Positions 42,161 through 50,205 of a stretch of DNA of 64,000 nt are shown here, one piece after another; the stretch's first letter is position 1; every line of letters starts with the position of its first letter. The position numbers and the translations under genes are program-made. The notes beneath the pieces are model-generated. The model was not told the origin of the DNA, did not search any database, and saw only the letters and a list, made by a program, of their open reading frames with translations. The DNA is taken from assembly GCA_965250115.1 (NCBI GenBank), contig CBDFNJ010000002.1, forward strand, positions 2,356,001-2,420,000, written 5' to 3'. The DNA comes from CBDFHB01 sp965250115. Lineage in GTDB: Bacteria; Acidobacteriota; Vicinamibacteria; Marinacidobacterales; SMYC01.

Positions 42161-42973
42161 ATGGCGACGATGAACAAGAGGAAGGGTTTGTTTTTCGGCG
42201 TGTTGGCAATCGGCCTGGCCGCCTCGTTGGCGCAAGCAGAAGTGCTGCACCTTACCAACGGCGATGTAATCCACGGGACGCTCGTGGCCGCCAATAACAA
42301 GACAGTGACATTGAAGACCGCTTACGGCAATCTCGTGATTCCCAAGGAGGACATCGCGCGTATCGACTATCAAGGCGGTTCGGAGCCGCCCAAGACAGCC
42401 GAGGCGCCGGCACCGACGCGAAGCCCCACCTCTTCCGATCGAAGCGCCATCTCCCTGAATATTACGGGACGATCGTTCTGGTATGCCTTCGACTCGCCTC
42501 CGGACAGCCCCGCGGATACGCGAATCCGCCTGCGTCTCTACATCGGGAGCGCTCGCGCCTGCACTTTGATGGACGAGAAACCCGACACGGTCGATGGAAG
42601 CATTCTCTACAACTCTTTCACGTTCTCTCCTACCGATTCGCAAGTCGTTCAGGCTCTCGAGAACTTCGAGTGCCGCGTCGACAAGGCGGAGGATGGTCGA
42701 GTGCTCTTCACGGTGGGTCTTCCGCCGGAGGTTTCGTCGGGGCGGCAGCTCGTCCGCTTGCTCTACGAGATCAACGACGGAGACAGGACGCTGATACGCT
42801 GGATCGACGTCGTGTCGCGCTCGTTCTCGGTGGAAGTCGAACCGGGCAAGGAGACGCTCGTCATGCTCGAGCAAAACGCGGACGCGCTCGACTTTACTGG
42901 CTTCTTCAAGAAAACGATGAAGAACCTCGAGCTGTTTCAGCTCAACGTCCTCTCGACGGAGTTGAGGGGCTGA
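42161..42973 (+). CDS. Secreted protein of unknown function
   Basis: A 270-residue exported protein: signal peptide MATMNKRKGLFFGVLAIGLA ending AQA before EVLHL. Residues 28-75 (LTNGDVIHGTLVAANNKTVTLKTAYGNLVIPKEDI) form an SH3-like repeat of the 'NGD..xG..v..d...v.l.t.yG...ip...I' type seen in many acidobacterial secreted proteins. A Pro/Thr-rich linker follows at about 80-100. The rest is predicted beta and unrecognised (ITGRSFWYAFDSPPDSPADT). A TATAAT box lies at 42131-42136 upstream, without a good -35. The stop overlaps the start of the WD40-like lipoprotein, so the two are coupled. Confidence 0.72.
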   Translation: MATMNKRKGLFFGVLAIGLAASLAQAEVLHLTNGDVIHGTLVAANNKTVTLKTAYGNLVIPKEDIARIDYQGGSEPPKTAEAPAPTRSPTSSDRSAISLNITGRSFWYAFDSPPDSPADTRIRLRLYIGSARACTLMDEKPDTVDGSILYNSFTFSPTDSQVVQALENFECRVDKAEDGRVLFTVGLPPEVSSGRQLVRLLYEINDGDRTLIRWIDVVSRSFSVEVEPGKETLVMLEQNADALDFTGFFKKTMKNLELFQLNVLSTELRG

Positions 42974-43935
42974 GCGCTTCCCGTCTCGCATCCTGGACGT
43001 CGTCGCTTGTTGTCGCTGTAGGGGTGGCGATCGCCTGTGATTCGGAAAATACGGCTGCACCCCCGGAGCTCGAACCGGCGCTGCCCGCGGCGGAGGCTCG
43101 CTATCGCGGGACACTCGTCTTCCAGTCGGACCGAGACGGCGCTTGGGACATCTATCGAGTGGAGGCCGATGGGTCCGGGCTGAAGCGCTTGACGCAACAC
43201 CCCGCCGCTGACCAGAACCCAGCGTGGTCACCGGACGGTAGCAGGATCGCCTTCTCTTCGGAGCGGGCCGGGTCCGGGGACATCTACGTGATGGATGCAG
43301 ACGGCGGTAACGTGCGGCAAGTGACCGACCATCCCGCCTATGAGGGAGCACCGCGATTCGGCTCCGACGGCAGCTTTCTCGTCTTCGAGGGGGACCGGGA
43401 CGGGCGAACCGAGATCTATCGCGTCTCATTGGCGAACGGTACCGTCGAGCAGGTGACAGACTCGGTGACGCGCAAGCTCGGGCCGGTCTTCTCCCCAGAT
43501 GGAGCTCAGCTCGCTTACATGGAGAAGACGATCGTGTGGTGGCAAGTGACGGTGCGAAACTGGGAGCGGGGAGAGCGGCGGCGCGTAACCAGAGGCGGGG
43601 GGAGCTGTCGCCCGGCCTGGTCTCCAGACGGCTCGCAGCTCGCCTTCGTCAGCACCAGGGAAACGGACAAGGCAGACGTGTGGTTTCGGGAGATGCGGGG
43701 CTCTCGCGAGGGGAGCGCGTGGCGCGTTCCAACGCGGCCGAACGCCCACAACTACGACCCCTCGTTCTCTCCCGACGGTACCGCGCTCGCGATCGCCTCG
43801 ACGGTCGTTCGTGGCGCGAACGAAGACTGGGATTTGTTCCTCTCCGATTTGAACGGGCGGAACTTGGTGCGTTTGACGGGAGACGAGGGCAACGAACGCT
43901 TCCCGGACTGGCGACCCATCGTCGTGGAAGAGTAA
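42970..43935 (+). CDS. TolB-like beta-propeller lipoprotein (PD40), with a probable CTG start
   Basis: About 321 residues. PD40 repeats run from about residue 45: LVFQSDRDGAWDIYRVEADG, QNPAWSPDGSRIAFSSER, GSGDIYVMDADGGNVRQVTD, CRPAWSPDGSQLAFVST and YDPSFSPDGTALAIAST, the WSPDGxxIAF signature of TolB-like propellers. The N-terminus LASWTSSLVVAVGVAIAC is a lipoprotein signal with the lipid Cys about residue 22. No ATG, GTG or TTG in frame precedes it; CTG at 42970 overlaps the upstream stop (CTGA), which suits translational coupling. The protein likely binds partners in the periplasm; specific role unknown. Stop overlaps the next start (TAATG). Confidence 0.8.
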   Translation: MSASRLASWTSSLVVAVGVAIACDSENTAAPPELEPALPAAEARYRGTLVFQSDRDGAWDIYRVEADGSGLKRLTQHPAADQNPAWSPDGSRIAFSSERAGSGDIYVMDADGGNVRQVTDHPAYEGAPRFGSDGSFLVFEGDRDGRTEIYRVSLANGTVEQVTDSVTRKLGPVFSPDGAQLAYMEKTIVWWQVTVRNWERGERRRVTRGGGSCRPAWSPDGSQLAFVSTRETDKADVWFREMRGSREGSAWRVPTRPNAHNYDPSFSPDGTALAIASTVVRGANEDWDLFLSDLNGRNLVRLTGDEGNERFPDWRPIVVEE

Positions 43936-44567
43936 TGCGTGGGGGCGAGGACGGGGGCGAAGCGCGATTCCAGCTTGTTCTCGTGCGCCACGGCTTGACC
44001 GACTGGAACGAGGACGGCCGTCTCATGGGAAGAGCCGGGGTCGAGCTCAACGAAAGGGGACACGAGCAGGCGGGGATCGTGGCGAAGGCGCTCGCCGCGC
44101 TGCCGGTCGCCGCGGTCTACTCGAGCCCGCGGCCGCGTTGCCTGCAAACCGCGGAACCCATCGCGGGCGCGCACCATCGGGAGGTGCTCGTCGACGCCGG
44201 GTTCGACGAAGTCTGGCTCAACGACGCTTGGGTGGGCAAAAAGCTCTCCGAGCTTCGCGGCGACCCTGATCTGGAGAGGCTCATCGTCGATCCCGCCCAT
44301 CGCTGCGACAGAATCGAGCCGATAGAGCAAGTGCAGAGAAGATGCGTCGTGGCCGCGGAGCGCATTCGCGAGGAGCGACCCGATGAGACCGTCGTCATCG
44401 TTTCGCATGGCGACCCCCTGCGTGCCCTCGTCGCGCACTACGTGGACTTGCCGCTCCTGTCCTTCCGCCGCCTCACCATCGACAACGGCTCCGTCAGCAT
44501 CCTCCGTCTCACCCCCCACGCCCCGCATCTGATGACCCTGAATTGGGGTCAGTCCTTAACAACTTGA
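43935..44567 (+). CDS. Histidine phosphatase (phosphoglycerate mutase-like) protein
   Basis: A 210-residue enzyme from ATG 43935 in a TAATG overlap with the lipoprotein gene. LVLVRHGLTDWNEDGRLMGR carries the RHG motif with the phospho-acceptor His; YSSPRPRCLQTAEPIA gives the second Arg, and VVIVSHGDPLRALVAHY the second catalytic His. This is the GpmB/CobC-like branch; substrates range from sugar phosphates to alpha-ribazole phosphate. Its last codons (WGQSLTT then stop) are not native: they are read from the REP palindrome inserted at 44545, so the authentic C-terminus is lost. The catalytic core is complete. Confidence 0.87.
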   Translation: MRGGEDGGEARFQLVLVRHGLTDWNEDGRLMGRAGVELNERGHEQAGIVAKALAALPVAAVYSSPRPRCLQTAEPIAGAHHREVLVDAGFDEVWLNDAWVGKKLSELRGDPDLERLIVDPAHRCDRIEPIEQVQRRCVVAAERIREERPDETVVIVSHGDPLRALVAHYVDLPLLSFRRLTIDNGSVSILRLTPHAPHLMTLNWGQSLTT

Positions 44568-44649
44568 CTTCTTTTCCTCGGCAAGAAGGCCCAAGTCATT
44601 TACAGCAAGCCACTTCGCTTCGAGAGTCAAGTTCTTAAGGACTGACCCC
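44545..44649. repeat. REP palindrome, left end of the RAYT element
   Basis: Arms 44545-44569 and 44625-44649 pair except at one base (TTG versus TTC beside TTAAGG). The central loop is longer than, and different from, that of the 29091 copy, so only the arms are conserved. Confidence 0.85.
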
Positions 44650-44718
44650 GTTCCGGGGCGGTTCATCGCACTCGATCTCGTCTTTCTCATACATGGGGTT
44701 CATGAGGAGGTGAGAATC

Positions 44719-45675
44719 ATGTCCAGACGATTGCGACTCTACGTTCCAGGGGGGTTCTTTCATGTGATGCTGCGCGGCGTAGACCGGGAGGGCGTTTTTC
44801 GTGACGGAGCCGATCGCGCCCAATTCTGCTTCTATCTGAAAGAAGCGCTGCAACGCTTCGAACTCCGGCTGCACGCGTTCTGTCTCATGACGACCCACGT
44901 GCACTTGGTGCTGCAGCAGAGCACTGCCGGGCTCGGCAAGATGGTGCACCACTTCGCGTTTCGCTACGCGCGCTGGTTCAATGATCGTTGGGGCCGCCGA
45001 GGGCACCTTTTCGGCGATCGATTCAAAGGTCTTCTGGTGCAGGAGGATAACTACCTCCTCGAGCTCGTGCGCTACGTTCATCTGAATCCCGTTCGTGCGG
45101 GAATGGTCGAGCGTCCTGAGGATCATGCCTGGAGCAGCTGCAGGCACTACCTCGGCCTCGAGATGATTCCGTGGGTGACGAGCGAAACGGTGCTTCGATA
45201 CTTCGGCAACACGACCGACGAAGCGCGTCGTCGGTTGAGCGCCTTCGTACTTGCTGGAATAGACGAGGAGCCCCGCTGCGAGCTCGAGCAAGGCTGCAGC
45301 GAGGACTTCCCAATTATCGGTGACGGCGACTTCATCGAAAAGGTGGTCGACACGATGCGAGGGAATGATTCCAGTCGCGGAGCCGCGCTCCCGGAATTTC
45401 TCGAAATCGTCACAGCGGATTTCGGTGTCACGATGTTGGACCTAGCCTCTCCGGCGCGAACCAAACGGCTGAGGGAAGCGCGAAGTGTCCTCGCTTTGCT
45501 TGTAAGGGAGCAGGGCGGTGCGTCACTGAGTGAGCTCGGGAGGGCCCTTGGTCGCGATTCGTCGACGATGAGCGCGACTGCTGAACGGGCTTCGACACGC
45601 CGACTCCGAGACCAAGCATTTGCTCTTCGTGTCTCAGCTTTGGGTAGAAAAGTAACACGGAAGTCAAGTTGTTAA
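44719..45675 (+). CDS. REP-associated tyrosine transposase (Y1/RAYT, HUH enzyme)
   Basis: A 318-residue protein from ATG 44719, with GAGGAGG at good spacing (a GTG nine bases upstream is less likely). Residues 1-150 form the Y1 domain: RLRLYVPGGFFHVMLRGV, the HUH motif MTTHVHLVLQQS, FAFRYARWFNDRWGRRGHLF, and ELVRYVHLNPVRAGMV with the catalytic Tyr. From about 230 comes a helix-turn-helix of the DnaA-like type (KRLREARSVLALLVREQGGASLSELGRAL). Such enzymes recognise REP hairpins and nick single strands. The last codons and stop lie in the right REP arm, which is usual for such elements and shows a coherent unit. Confidence 0.92.
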   Translation: MSRRLRLYVPGGFFHVMLRGVDREGVFRDGADRAQFCFYLKEALQRFELRLHAFCLMTTHVHLVLQQSTAGLGKMVHHFAFRYARWFNDRWGRRGHLFGDRFKGLLVQEDNYLLELVRYVHLNPVRAGMVERPEDHAWSSCRHYLGLEMIPWVTSETVLRYFGNTTDEARRRLSAFVLAGIDEEPRCELEQGCSEDFPIIGDGDFIEKVVDTMRGNDSSRGAALPEFLEIVTADFGVTMLDLASPARTKRLREARSVLALLVREQGGASLSELGRALGRDSSTMSATAERASTRRLRDQAFALRVSALGRKVTRKSSC

Positions 45676-45686
45676 GGACTGACCCC
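45662..45686. repeat. REP arm, right end of the RAYT element
   Basis: A 25-bp arm identical to the right arm of the solitary palindrome at 29162-29186, and complementary to the left arms at 29091 and 44545. No opposite arm follows, so this end is a half palindrome. Confidence 0.85.
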
Positions 45687-46245
45687 ACAGTTTATAGAAG
45701 ACTTCGAGGGGGAAGCCGACGACGTTGGAGAAGGAGCCCTCGATGCGTGTGACGAGGAGGCCGCCTTTGCCCTGAATGCTGTAGGCGCCGGCCTTGTCGA
45801 GGGGCTCGCCGGTTTCCACGTACCCCCGGATTTCTTCTTCAGCTAGCTTCCTGAAGAAGACGCGCGTCGAAGACACGCCACTGCGGACCCGCTCCACGGA
45901 GCCTGTCCCTCCACCGACCATCGCCATGCCACTCAACACTCGATGACTCCGCCCCGAAAGTTTCCGGAGCATGCGCCGCGCGTCAGGAGCATCGCGCGGC
46001 TTTCCGAGTATCGCCCCGTCGACGACGACGATGGTGTCGGCGCCGACCACGGGGGCCCCCGGATGGCGCTCTGAGACGGCCAGCGTTTTCGCGATTGCCT
46101 GCCGTCGCACATAGCGGTACGGGGTTTCGCCTCTGAGTCGCCGCTCGTCGACGCCCGACGGAATCTTGCGAAAGCGAATGCCGAGCTCGCGCAGGTAACC
46201 GGAGCGTCGCGGCGACGAGGAAGCGAGTATCAGGCGCTTCGCCAT
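45664..46245 (-). CDS. maf: Maf-family nucleotide pyrophosphatase
   Basis: A 193-residue protein with the complete Maf fold: LILASSSPRRSGYLRELGI at the N-terminus, then VVGADTIVVVDGAILGKP with the catalytic Asp, LRKLSGRSHRVLSGMAMV and EEIRGYVETGEPLDKAGAYSIQG. It hydrolyses modified or canonical dTTP/UTP-type nucleotides and is linked to septum control. The C-terminus is altered: after EVFYKLWGQSLTT the stop comes from the RAYT right arm, the same tail as in the histidine phosphatase gene. The core is intact, so it should function. It is adjacent to the coiled-coil gene (TAGATG junction), one operon. Confidence 0.93.
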   Translation of the reverse strand: MAKRLILASSSPRRSGYLRELGIRFRKIPSGVDERRLRGETPYRYVRRQAIAKTLAVSERHPGAPVVGADTIVVVDGAILGKPRDAPDARRMLRKLSGRSHRVLSGMAMVGGGTGSVERVRSGVSSTRVFFRKLAEEEIRGYVETGEPLDKAGAYSIQGKGGLLVTRIEGSFSNVVGFPLEVFYKLWGQSLTT

Positions 46246-47019
46246 CTATCGTTTCAGCTTGCGCCGCTTACGGCTGAAATCTCGGAAGAGCTCCTCTTTC
46301 TCAGCTTCGCACTCTTCGCGGATCTCGGCGAGCCGCCGGTCGTAGGCCTCTTGCGCGAGCCGAGCCTCGGCGAAGGCACCAAGGTCGGTTCTCATCTTCG
46401 CCTCTTCATAGGCGACGGCACGCTCGTAAGCGATAGCGGCACCGGTTATGAGACGCTCTGCCTTTCTGTGAGTTTTTTCGACCGCGAGTCTCTCGTCGAC
46501 GAGAATGTCTTGAAGTGCCGATTGATGGGTCAGCCGTGCCGTCTCGATCGCGAGGTTGTAGACATCGCTGGCCTGGGTGTAGGCCTCTTCGAGTGCTTCG
46601 TCTGCGGCACGTCGCAGCCGCCGTTGATCCGTGAGCAGGCGGCTCTTGACTTTTTTGACTGCGTCGCGCCACTTGCTGCGCGCCTTGCGAATCGATTCGC
46701 TCCGCGTCGCCTCCGCTTTCTTCCTCGCGCCGCGATACTTGCGCTCTTGACGCGTCATCTCCTGTCGGCGCTTGTCCTCGGCCGTTCCGATCCCTTTACG
46801 GCGCGCCGCGTCCGCTTTCGAGATCGAGTCGAGTTGATTCCGCTTCGCCTTCTGAAGCCCCTTGTGATACTGACTCAGGATTTTCCTCGCAGGACCCATC
46901 GCGAGTAGCGCGTGGTCGCGCTCCCGCTCTGCCGCTACCGTCTCGCGAACACAGCGCACCTCGACACTCGAGATCGCCTGCGAGAGCTCGAGAGTCAAGT
47001 CAGCAAGAGTTCTGGACAC
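46246..47019 (-). CDS. Long coiled-coil protein of unknown function
   Basis: A 257-residue protein from GTG 47019 with GAGGAGG at good spacing. Nearly all residues from 40 to 257 form charged heptad-like helix (KKAEATRSESIRKARSKWRD, LIREERLAVEKTHRKAERL-like pattern) rich in Ala, Lys, Arg and Glu. It has no signal or membrane helix, and no catalytic motif. Similar highly charged helical proteins have been assigned to filament, ribosome-linked or phage functions, but no family can be named. It lies between the MobA-like gene and maf, both close enough for one transcript. Confidence 0.6.
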   Translation of the reverse strand: MSRTLADLTLELSQAISSVEVRCVRETVAAERERDHALLAMGPARKILSQYHKGLQKAKRNQLDSISKADAARRKGIGTAEDKRRQEMTRQERKYRGARKKAEATRSESIRKARSKWRDAVKKVKSRLLTDQRRLRRAADEALEEAYTQASDVYNLAIETARLTHQSALQDILVDERLAVEKTHRKAERLITGAAIAYERAVAYEEAKMRTDLGAFAEARLAQEAYDRRLAEIREECEAEKEELFRDFSRKRRKLKR

Positions 47020-47032
47020 GAGAGCCTCCTCT

Positions 47033-47626
47033 TCAGTTCTCCTGTTGGAAGGCGCGATAGTCTTCGGGTGTATCGACGTCTCGATGAATCCCCGGGTCGG
47101 AGACTTCGACTTCCAACAGATCACTTTGATGATCCCACACCACCTGACGCGCGCCAACTGTTGGAGGGGCCTTTCCGAGCTCGAAAAATACGCTGCGCGA
47201 GAACAGGACGGGATGGCCGCGCCGTCCTCCCGAGACCGGAAGAACGATCGAGCTTCCCGTGCTCTCGAATCGGGAGATGAGAAGATCGACGATATCCACT
47301 CGGGCTTCCGGATGATCGACGGGACACACGAGCGCCCCTTCGATCTCGGGATCGTCGAGTGCCGCGAGACCGGCCTGAATGGATGAAAGCATTCCCTCTC
47401 GATGCCGCTCGTTGAGGACGATGCGGGCTGCACCCAGGTAGGCCGATTGGCGAATAAGCCCAGGCTGGTGGCCTAGAACGACGACAACTGGATTGGCTCT
47501 CGTCGCCTGGAAAACCCGGACGAGGTGCTCGACGAAAGTCTCGTCGCGACCCCGGTAGCGGAGCAAGGCTTTTGGCGAACCCATCCTACGAGACTCGCCC
47601 GCAGACAGAATGATTGCCGCTATCAT
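47033..47626 (-). CDS. MobA/MocA-like nucleotidyltransferase
   Basis: A 197-residue enzyme. AAIILSAGESRRMGSPKALL at the N-terminus is the NTP-transferase signature GxSxRMGxxK with the nucleotide-binding Lys, ALVCPVDHPEARVDIVDLLI holds the metal Asp, and GRRGHPVLFSRSVFFEL is the acceptor region of the MocA/YgfJ group. Enzymes of this type add CMP or GMP to molybdopterin in molybdenum cofactor synthesis, or activate sugars. No other molybdenum genes are nearby, so substrate is unknown. Convergent or divergent relations: it is divergent from the DciA-like gene with 53 bp between. Confidence 0.88.
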   Translation of the reverse strand: MIAAIILSAGESRRMGSPKALLRYRGRDETFVEHLVRVFQATRANPVVVVLGHQPGLIRQSAYLGAARIVLNERHREGMLSSIQAGLAALDDPEIEGALVCPVDHPEARVDIVDLLISRFESTGSSIVLPVSGGRRGHPVLFSRSVFFELGKAPPTVGARQVVWDHQSDLLEVEVSDPGIHRDVDTPEDYRAFQQEN

Positions 47627-47679
47627 GCTAGAAGCACAGTAAATATTAGCAGAACGACGACCCGTGCCATAATACCGGC

Positions 47680-48147
47680 GTGCGGCAAAAGCACGTAAGC
47701 ATTGCGGATGCGCTCAAGCAAGCTCTCCCGCGGGAGCTCTCTCAACGGATTTACTCGATCGGGCTCATTCAGAAACGGTGGGAGGAAGCGGTAGGGCGCG
47801 AGCTCGCACTCCGCTCCGAGCCCGAATCCCTCAACGACCGGGTTTTGACGGTTCGGGTGACCGATCTGGGCTGGGGGAAGATGATCACGCGCCTCGGGAG
47901 AAGGATCGTGCCCGCGATCAACCGAGCTTGCGGCGCGAATCTGGTTAGGCGTATCAATTTCTCGAAGAGAGACCACTTCTTGCTGTCGCCGGCACCGAAG
48001 CCAACGGCGAGAACCGTGGCCCCGGCCATCCCTCCGGCCAGCGTGACCCGTGCCGCGGAGCGGATCGAGGATGAGGAGCTCAGGGCACTCGTGACCCGAA
48101 CGGCTGCGCACTATTTGCGCGCTCGGGACGCGCGTCGAAGGACATAG
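47680..48147 (+). CDS. dciA: DciA/DUF721-family protein
   Basis: A 155-residue protein from GTG 47680. The N-terminal half contains the DUF721 pattern (ADALKQALPRELSQRIYSIGLIQKRWEEAVGRELALRSEP, then LTVRVTDLGWGKMITRL with a conserved W), the KH-like fold of DciA, which loads the DnaB helicase in bacteria lacking DnaC and DnaI. The C-terminal tail (PKPTARTVAPAIPPASV) is disordered as usual. It is only 4 bp from the thiolase gene, so a common transcript is likely. The link to replication loading is known for the family, not shown here. Confidence 0.8.
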   Translation: MRQKHVSIADALKQALPRELSQRIYSIGLIQKRWEEAVGRELALRSEPESLNDRVLTVRVTDLGWGKMITRLGRRIVPAINRACGANLVRRINFSKRDHFLLSPAPKPTARTVAPAIPPASVTRAAERIEDEELRALVTRTAAHYLRARDARRRT

Positions 48148-48151
48148 CACG

Positions 48152-49333
48152 ATGCAAGACGTTTTCATTGCCAGCGCTGTTCGCACCCCGACCGGCAAGT
48201 TCCTGGGGGCTCTGAAGAGCTTCAAGGCTACCGAGCTCGGAGCGCTCGCCGTCGCGGAAGCCGTGTCGCGCTCCGGCGTGAAACCCGAAGCCGTAGACGA
48301 GGTGATTCTCGGCAACGTCGTTTCGGCCGGCCTCGGGCAAAACCCCGCGCGCCAAGCCGCCCTCGGGGCGGGTTTGCCGCCCTCCGTGGGGGCACTTACG
48401 ATAAACAAGGTATGCGGCTCCGGTTTGAAAGCCGTCATGCTCGCGCGACAGGCCATCATCGCCGAAGACGCGGAGCTCGTCGTCGCGGGCGGTATGGAGT
48501 CGATGTCCAACGGGCCCTATCTCATTCCTCGATTGCGCGAGGGGCTGCGATTGGGCCACGGGGAGTTCGTCGACGCCGTCGTCCATGACGGCCTGTGGGA
48601 CATCTATAACGACTTCCACATGGGCATCACGGGAGAGAAAGTTGCTGAGAAGTACGACGTTTCCCGCGCGCAGATGGACGATTATGCCGCCGAGAGTCAT
48701 CGGCGGGCTGCCGCCGCCACCGAGGCGGGACGGTTCAGCAACGAGATCCTGCCCGTCGAGATCCTGCAGCGAAAGGGCCATCCCATCGTGCTCGACCAAG
48801 ACGAGCCCATCCGTCCGGACACGACCGCCGAGGCCCTTGCCAAGCTCAAGCCGGTTTTCATGCAAGAAGGAACCGTCACCGCTGGCAACGCACCGGGCAT
48901 GAACGATGGGGCCGCGGCGCTCGTGGTCGCCTCGGGGAGGGCCGTCGAGCGCTACGAGTTGAAACCGATGGCCCGAATCGTGGCCCAGGCCATCTCTGGT
49001 CTCGAGCCCGAGTGGGTCATGATGACCCCGGTGCCCGCCGTTCAAAAGCTCCTCGAGAAGACCGGCTGGAGGAACGATGACATCGATCTCTTCGAGATCA
49101 ACGAAGCCTTTTCCGTTCAAGCTTGCGCGGTCACGCGCGCGCTACGGCTCGACCTCGACAAAACCAACGTGAACGGAGGGGCCGTAGCGCTCGGCCATCC
49201 TATTGGCGCGAGTGGCGCGCGCATTCTGACCACGCTGCTCTACGCGCTCGCGGATCGAAAGGCGCGACGCGGGGTCGCATCGCTCTGTCTCGGCGGCGGT
49301 AATGGGCTGGCCCTCGCCGTCGAGCTCGTTTGA
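48152..49333 (+). CDS. Acetyl-CoA C-acetyltransferase (thiolase)
   Basis: A 393-residue thiolase with the standard layout. Cys88 in LTINKVCGSGLKAV is the acyl-carrying nucleophile; the second catalytic site is shown by GGAVALGHPIGASGARI (His) and CLGGGNGLALAVEL near the end (Cys). The start block QDVFIASAVRTPTGKFLGALK is typical of AtoB/ThlA biosynthetic thiolases. It interconverts two acetyl-CoA with acetoacetyl-CoA, in butyrate, PHB or fatty acid metabolism. The next gene, the 3-hydroxyacyl-CoA dehydrogenase, performs the following step. Start overlap: 17 bp. Confidence 0.95.
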   Translation: MQDVFIASAVRTPTGKFLGALKSFKATELGALAVAEAVSRSGVKPEAVDEVILGNVVSAGLGQNPARQAALGAGLPPSVGALTINKVCGSGLKAVMLARQAIIAEDAELVVAGGMESMSNGPYLIPRLREGLRLGHGEFVDAVVHDGLWDIYNDFHMGITGEKVAEKYDVSRAQMDDYAAESHRRAAAATEAGRFSNEILPVEILQRKGHPIVLDQDEPIRPDTTAEALAKLKPVFMQEGTVTAGNAPGMNDGAAALVVASGRAVERYELKPMARIVAQAISGLEPEWVMMTPVPAVQKLLEKTGWRNDDIDLFEINEAFSVQACAVTRALRLDLDKTNVNGGAVALGHPIGASGARILTTLLYALADRKARRGVASLCLGGGNGLALAVELV

Positions 49334-49350
49334 GTGAAAGGAAGGCCACC

Positions 49351-50205
49351 GTGGAGATTCATAGAGTCGCCGTCATGGGGGCGGGCACGATGGGAAACGG
49401 CATCGCGCAAGTCTTCGCACAGTCGGGATTCGACGTCTATCTGCGCGACGTGAAACTCGAGTTCGTGGAGCGCGGTCTCGGGGCGATCGAAAAGAGCCTC
49501 GGACGGCTGGTGAAGAAGGACAAGCTCAGCGAGGCGGATGCCTCGGCGGTACGAGCGCGCATCTCCTCGGGTTCCGACCTCGACGGCGCGAGAGACGCCG
49601 AGATCGTCATCGAGGCGATCCTCGAGGACGTCGATGCGAAGCGCGCGATCTTCCGTGAGCTCGACGAGCTGACGCGGCCGACGACGATTCTGGCGAGCAA
49701 TACCTCTTCCATCTCGATCACGAAGCTGGCCGCGACGACGTCGCGCCCCGACCGTTTCATCGGCATGCATTTCATGAATCCGGTCCCCGTCATGGCGCTC
49801 GTCGAGATCATACGGGGGCTCGGTACCTCCGACGAGACCTATCGAACGATCGCGGAGCTCGTGGGGAAGCTCGGGAAAACGCCCGTCGAGGTCAACGACG
49901 GACCGGGCTTCGCCTCCAACCGGATTCTGATGCCGATGATCAACGAGGCGATCTTCGCCTATATGGAAGGGGTCGGAACGCCCGAGGCGATCGATACCGT
50001 GATGAAGCTCGGCATGAGCCACCCCATGGGTCCGCTGACTTTGGCAGACTTTATCGGGCTCGACGTCTGTCTCAGCATCATGCGGGTCCTGCACGAAGGC
50101 TTCGGCGACCCGAAGTACCGCCCCTGCCCCCTGCTCGTGAAGATGGTGGACGCCGGCTACCTCGGCCGGAAGAGCGGCAAGGGCTTCTACGAGTACGAGT
50201 CCTAA
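49351..50205 (+). CDS. 3-hydroxybutyryl-CoA dehydrogenase
   Basis: A 284-residue NAD(H)-dependent enzyme from GTG 49351, supported by AAGGAAGG six bases ahead; a TTG 21 bp upstream is an alternative. IHRVAVMGAGTMGNGIAQVF is the Rossmann loop. The catalytic His and Glu fall in IGMHFMNPVPVMALVEII and GMSHPMGPLTLADFIGLD, and the end YLGRKSGKGFYEYES is typical. It reduces acetoacetyl-CoA to 3-hydroxybutyryl-CoA, or the reverse, next to the thiolase that makes its substrate. The 3 prime end overlaps the opposite-strand hydrolase gene by 4 bp. Confidence 0.94.
   Translation: MEIHRVAVMGAGTMGNGIAQVFAQSGFDVYLRDVKLEFVERGLGAIEKSLGRLVKKDKLSEADASAVRARISSGSDLDGARDAEIVIEAILEDVDAKRAIFRELDELTRPTTILASNTSSISITKLAATTSRPDRFIGMHFMNPVPVMALVEIIRGLGTSDETYRTIAELVGKLGKTPVEVNDGPGFASNRILMPMINEAIFAYMEGVGTPEAIDTVMKLGMSHPMGPLTLADFIGLDVCLSIMRVLHEGFGDPKYRPCPLLVKMVDAGYLGRKSGKGFYEYES

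Larger units (their letters stand above)
44545..45686 (+). mobile_element. IS200/IS605-like (RAYT) element with REP-type ends
   Basis: A 1142-bp unit. Its left end is a complete 105-bp palindrome (44545-44649) with arms GGGGTCAGTCCTTAACAACT and the complement, one mismatch between them. The right end is one arm only (45662-45686), the same 25 bp as in the solitary copy at 29162-29186. Inside is one Y1 transposase gene. No target duplication is expected for Y1 elements. The right arm also supplies the stop codons of the transposase and, on the other strand, of maf. Confidence 0.85.

Noticed and set aside
42110..43429. Long minus-strand frame continuing from the lipid kinase gene at 41429
   Set aside because: Antisense to two convincing genes, Arg-rich and without family motifs; the kinase starts at ATG 42109.
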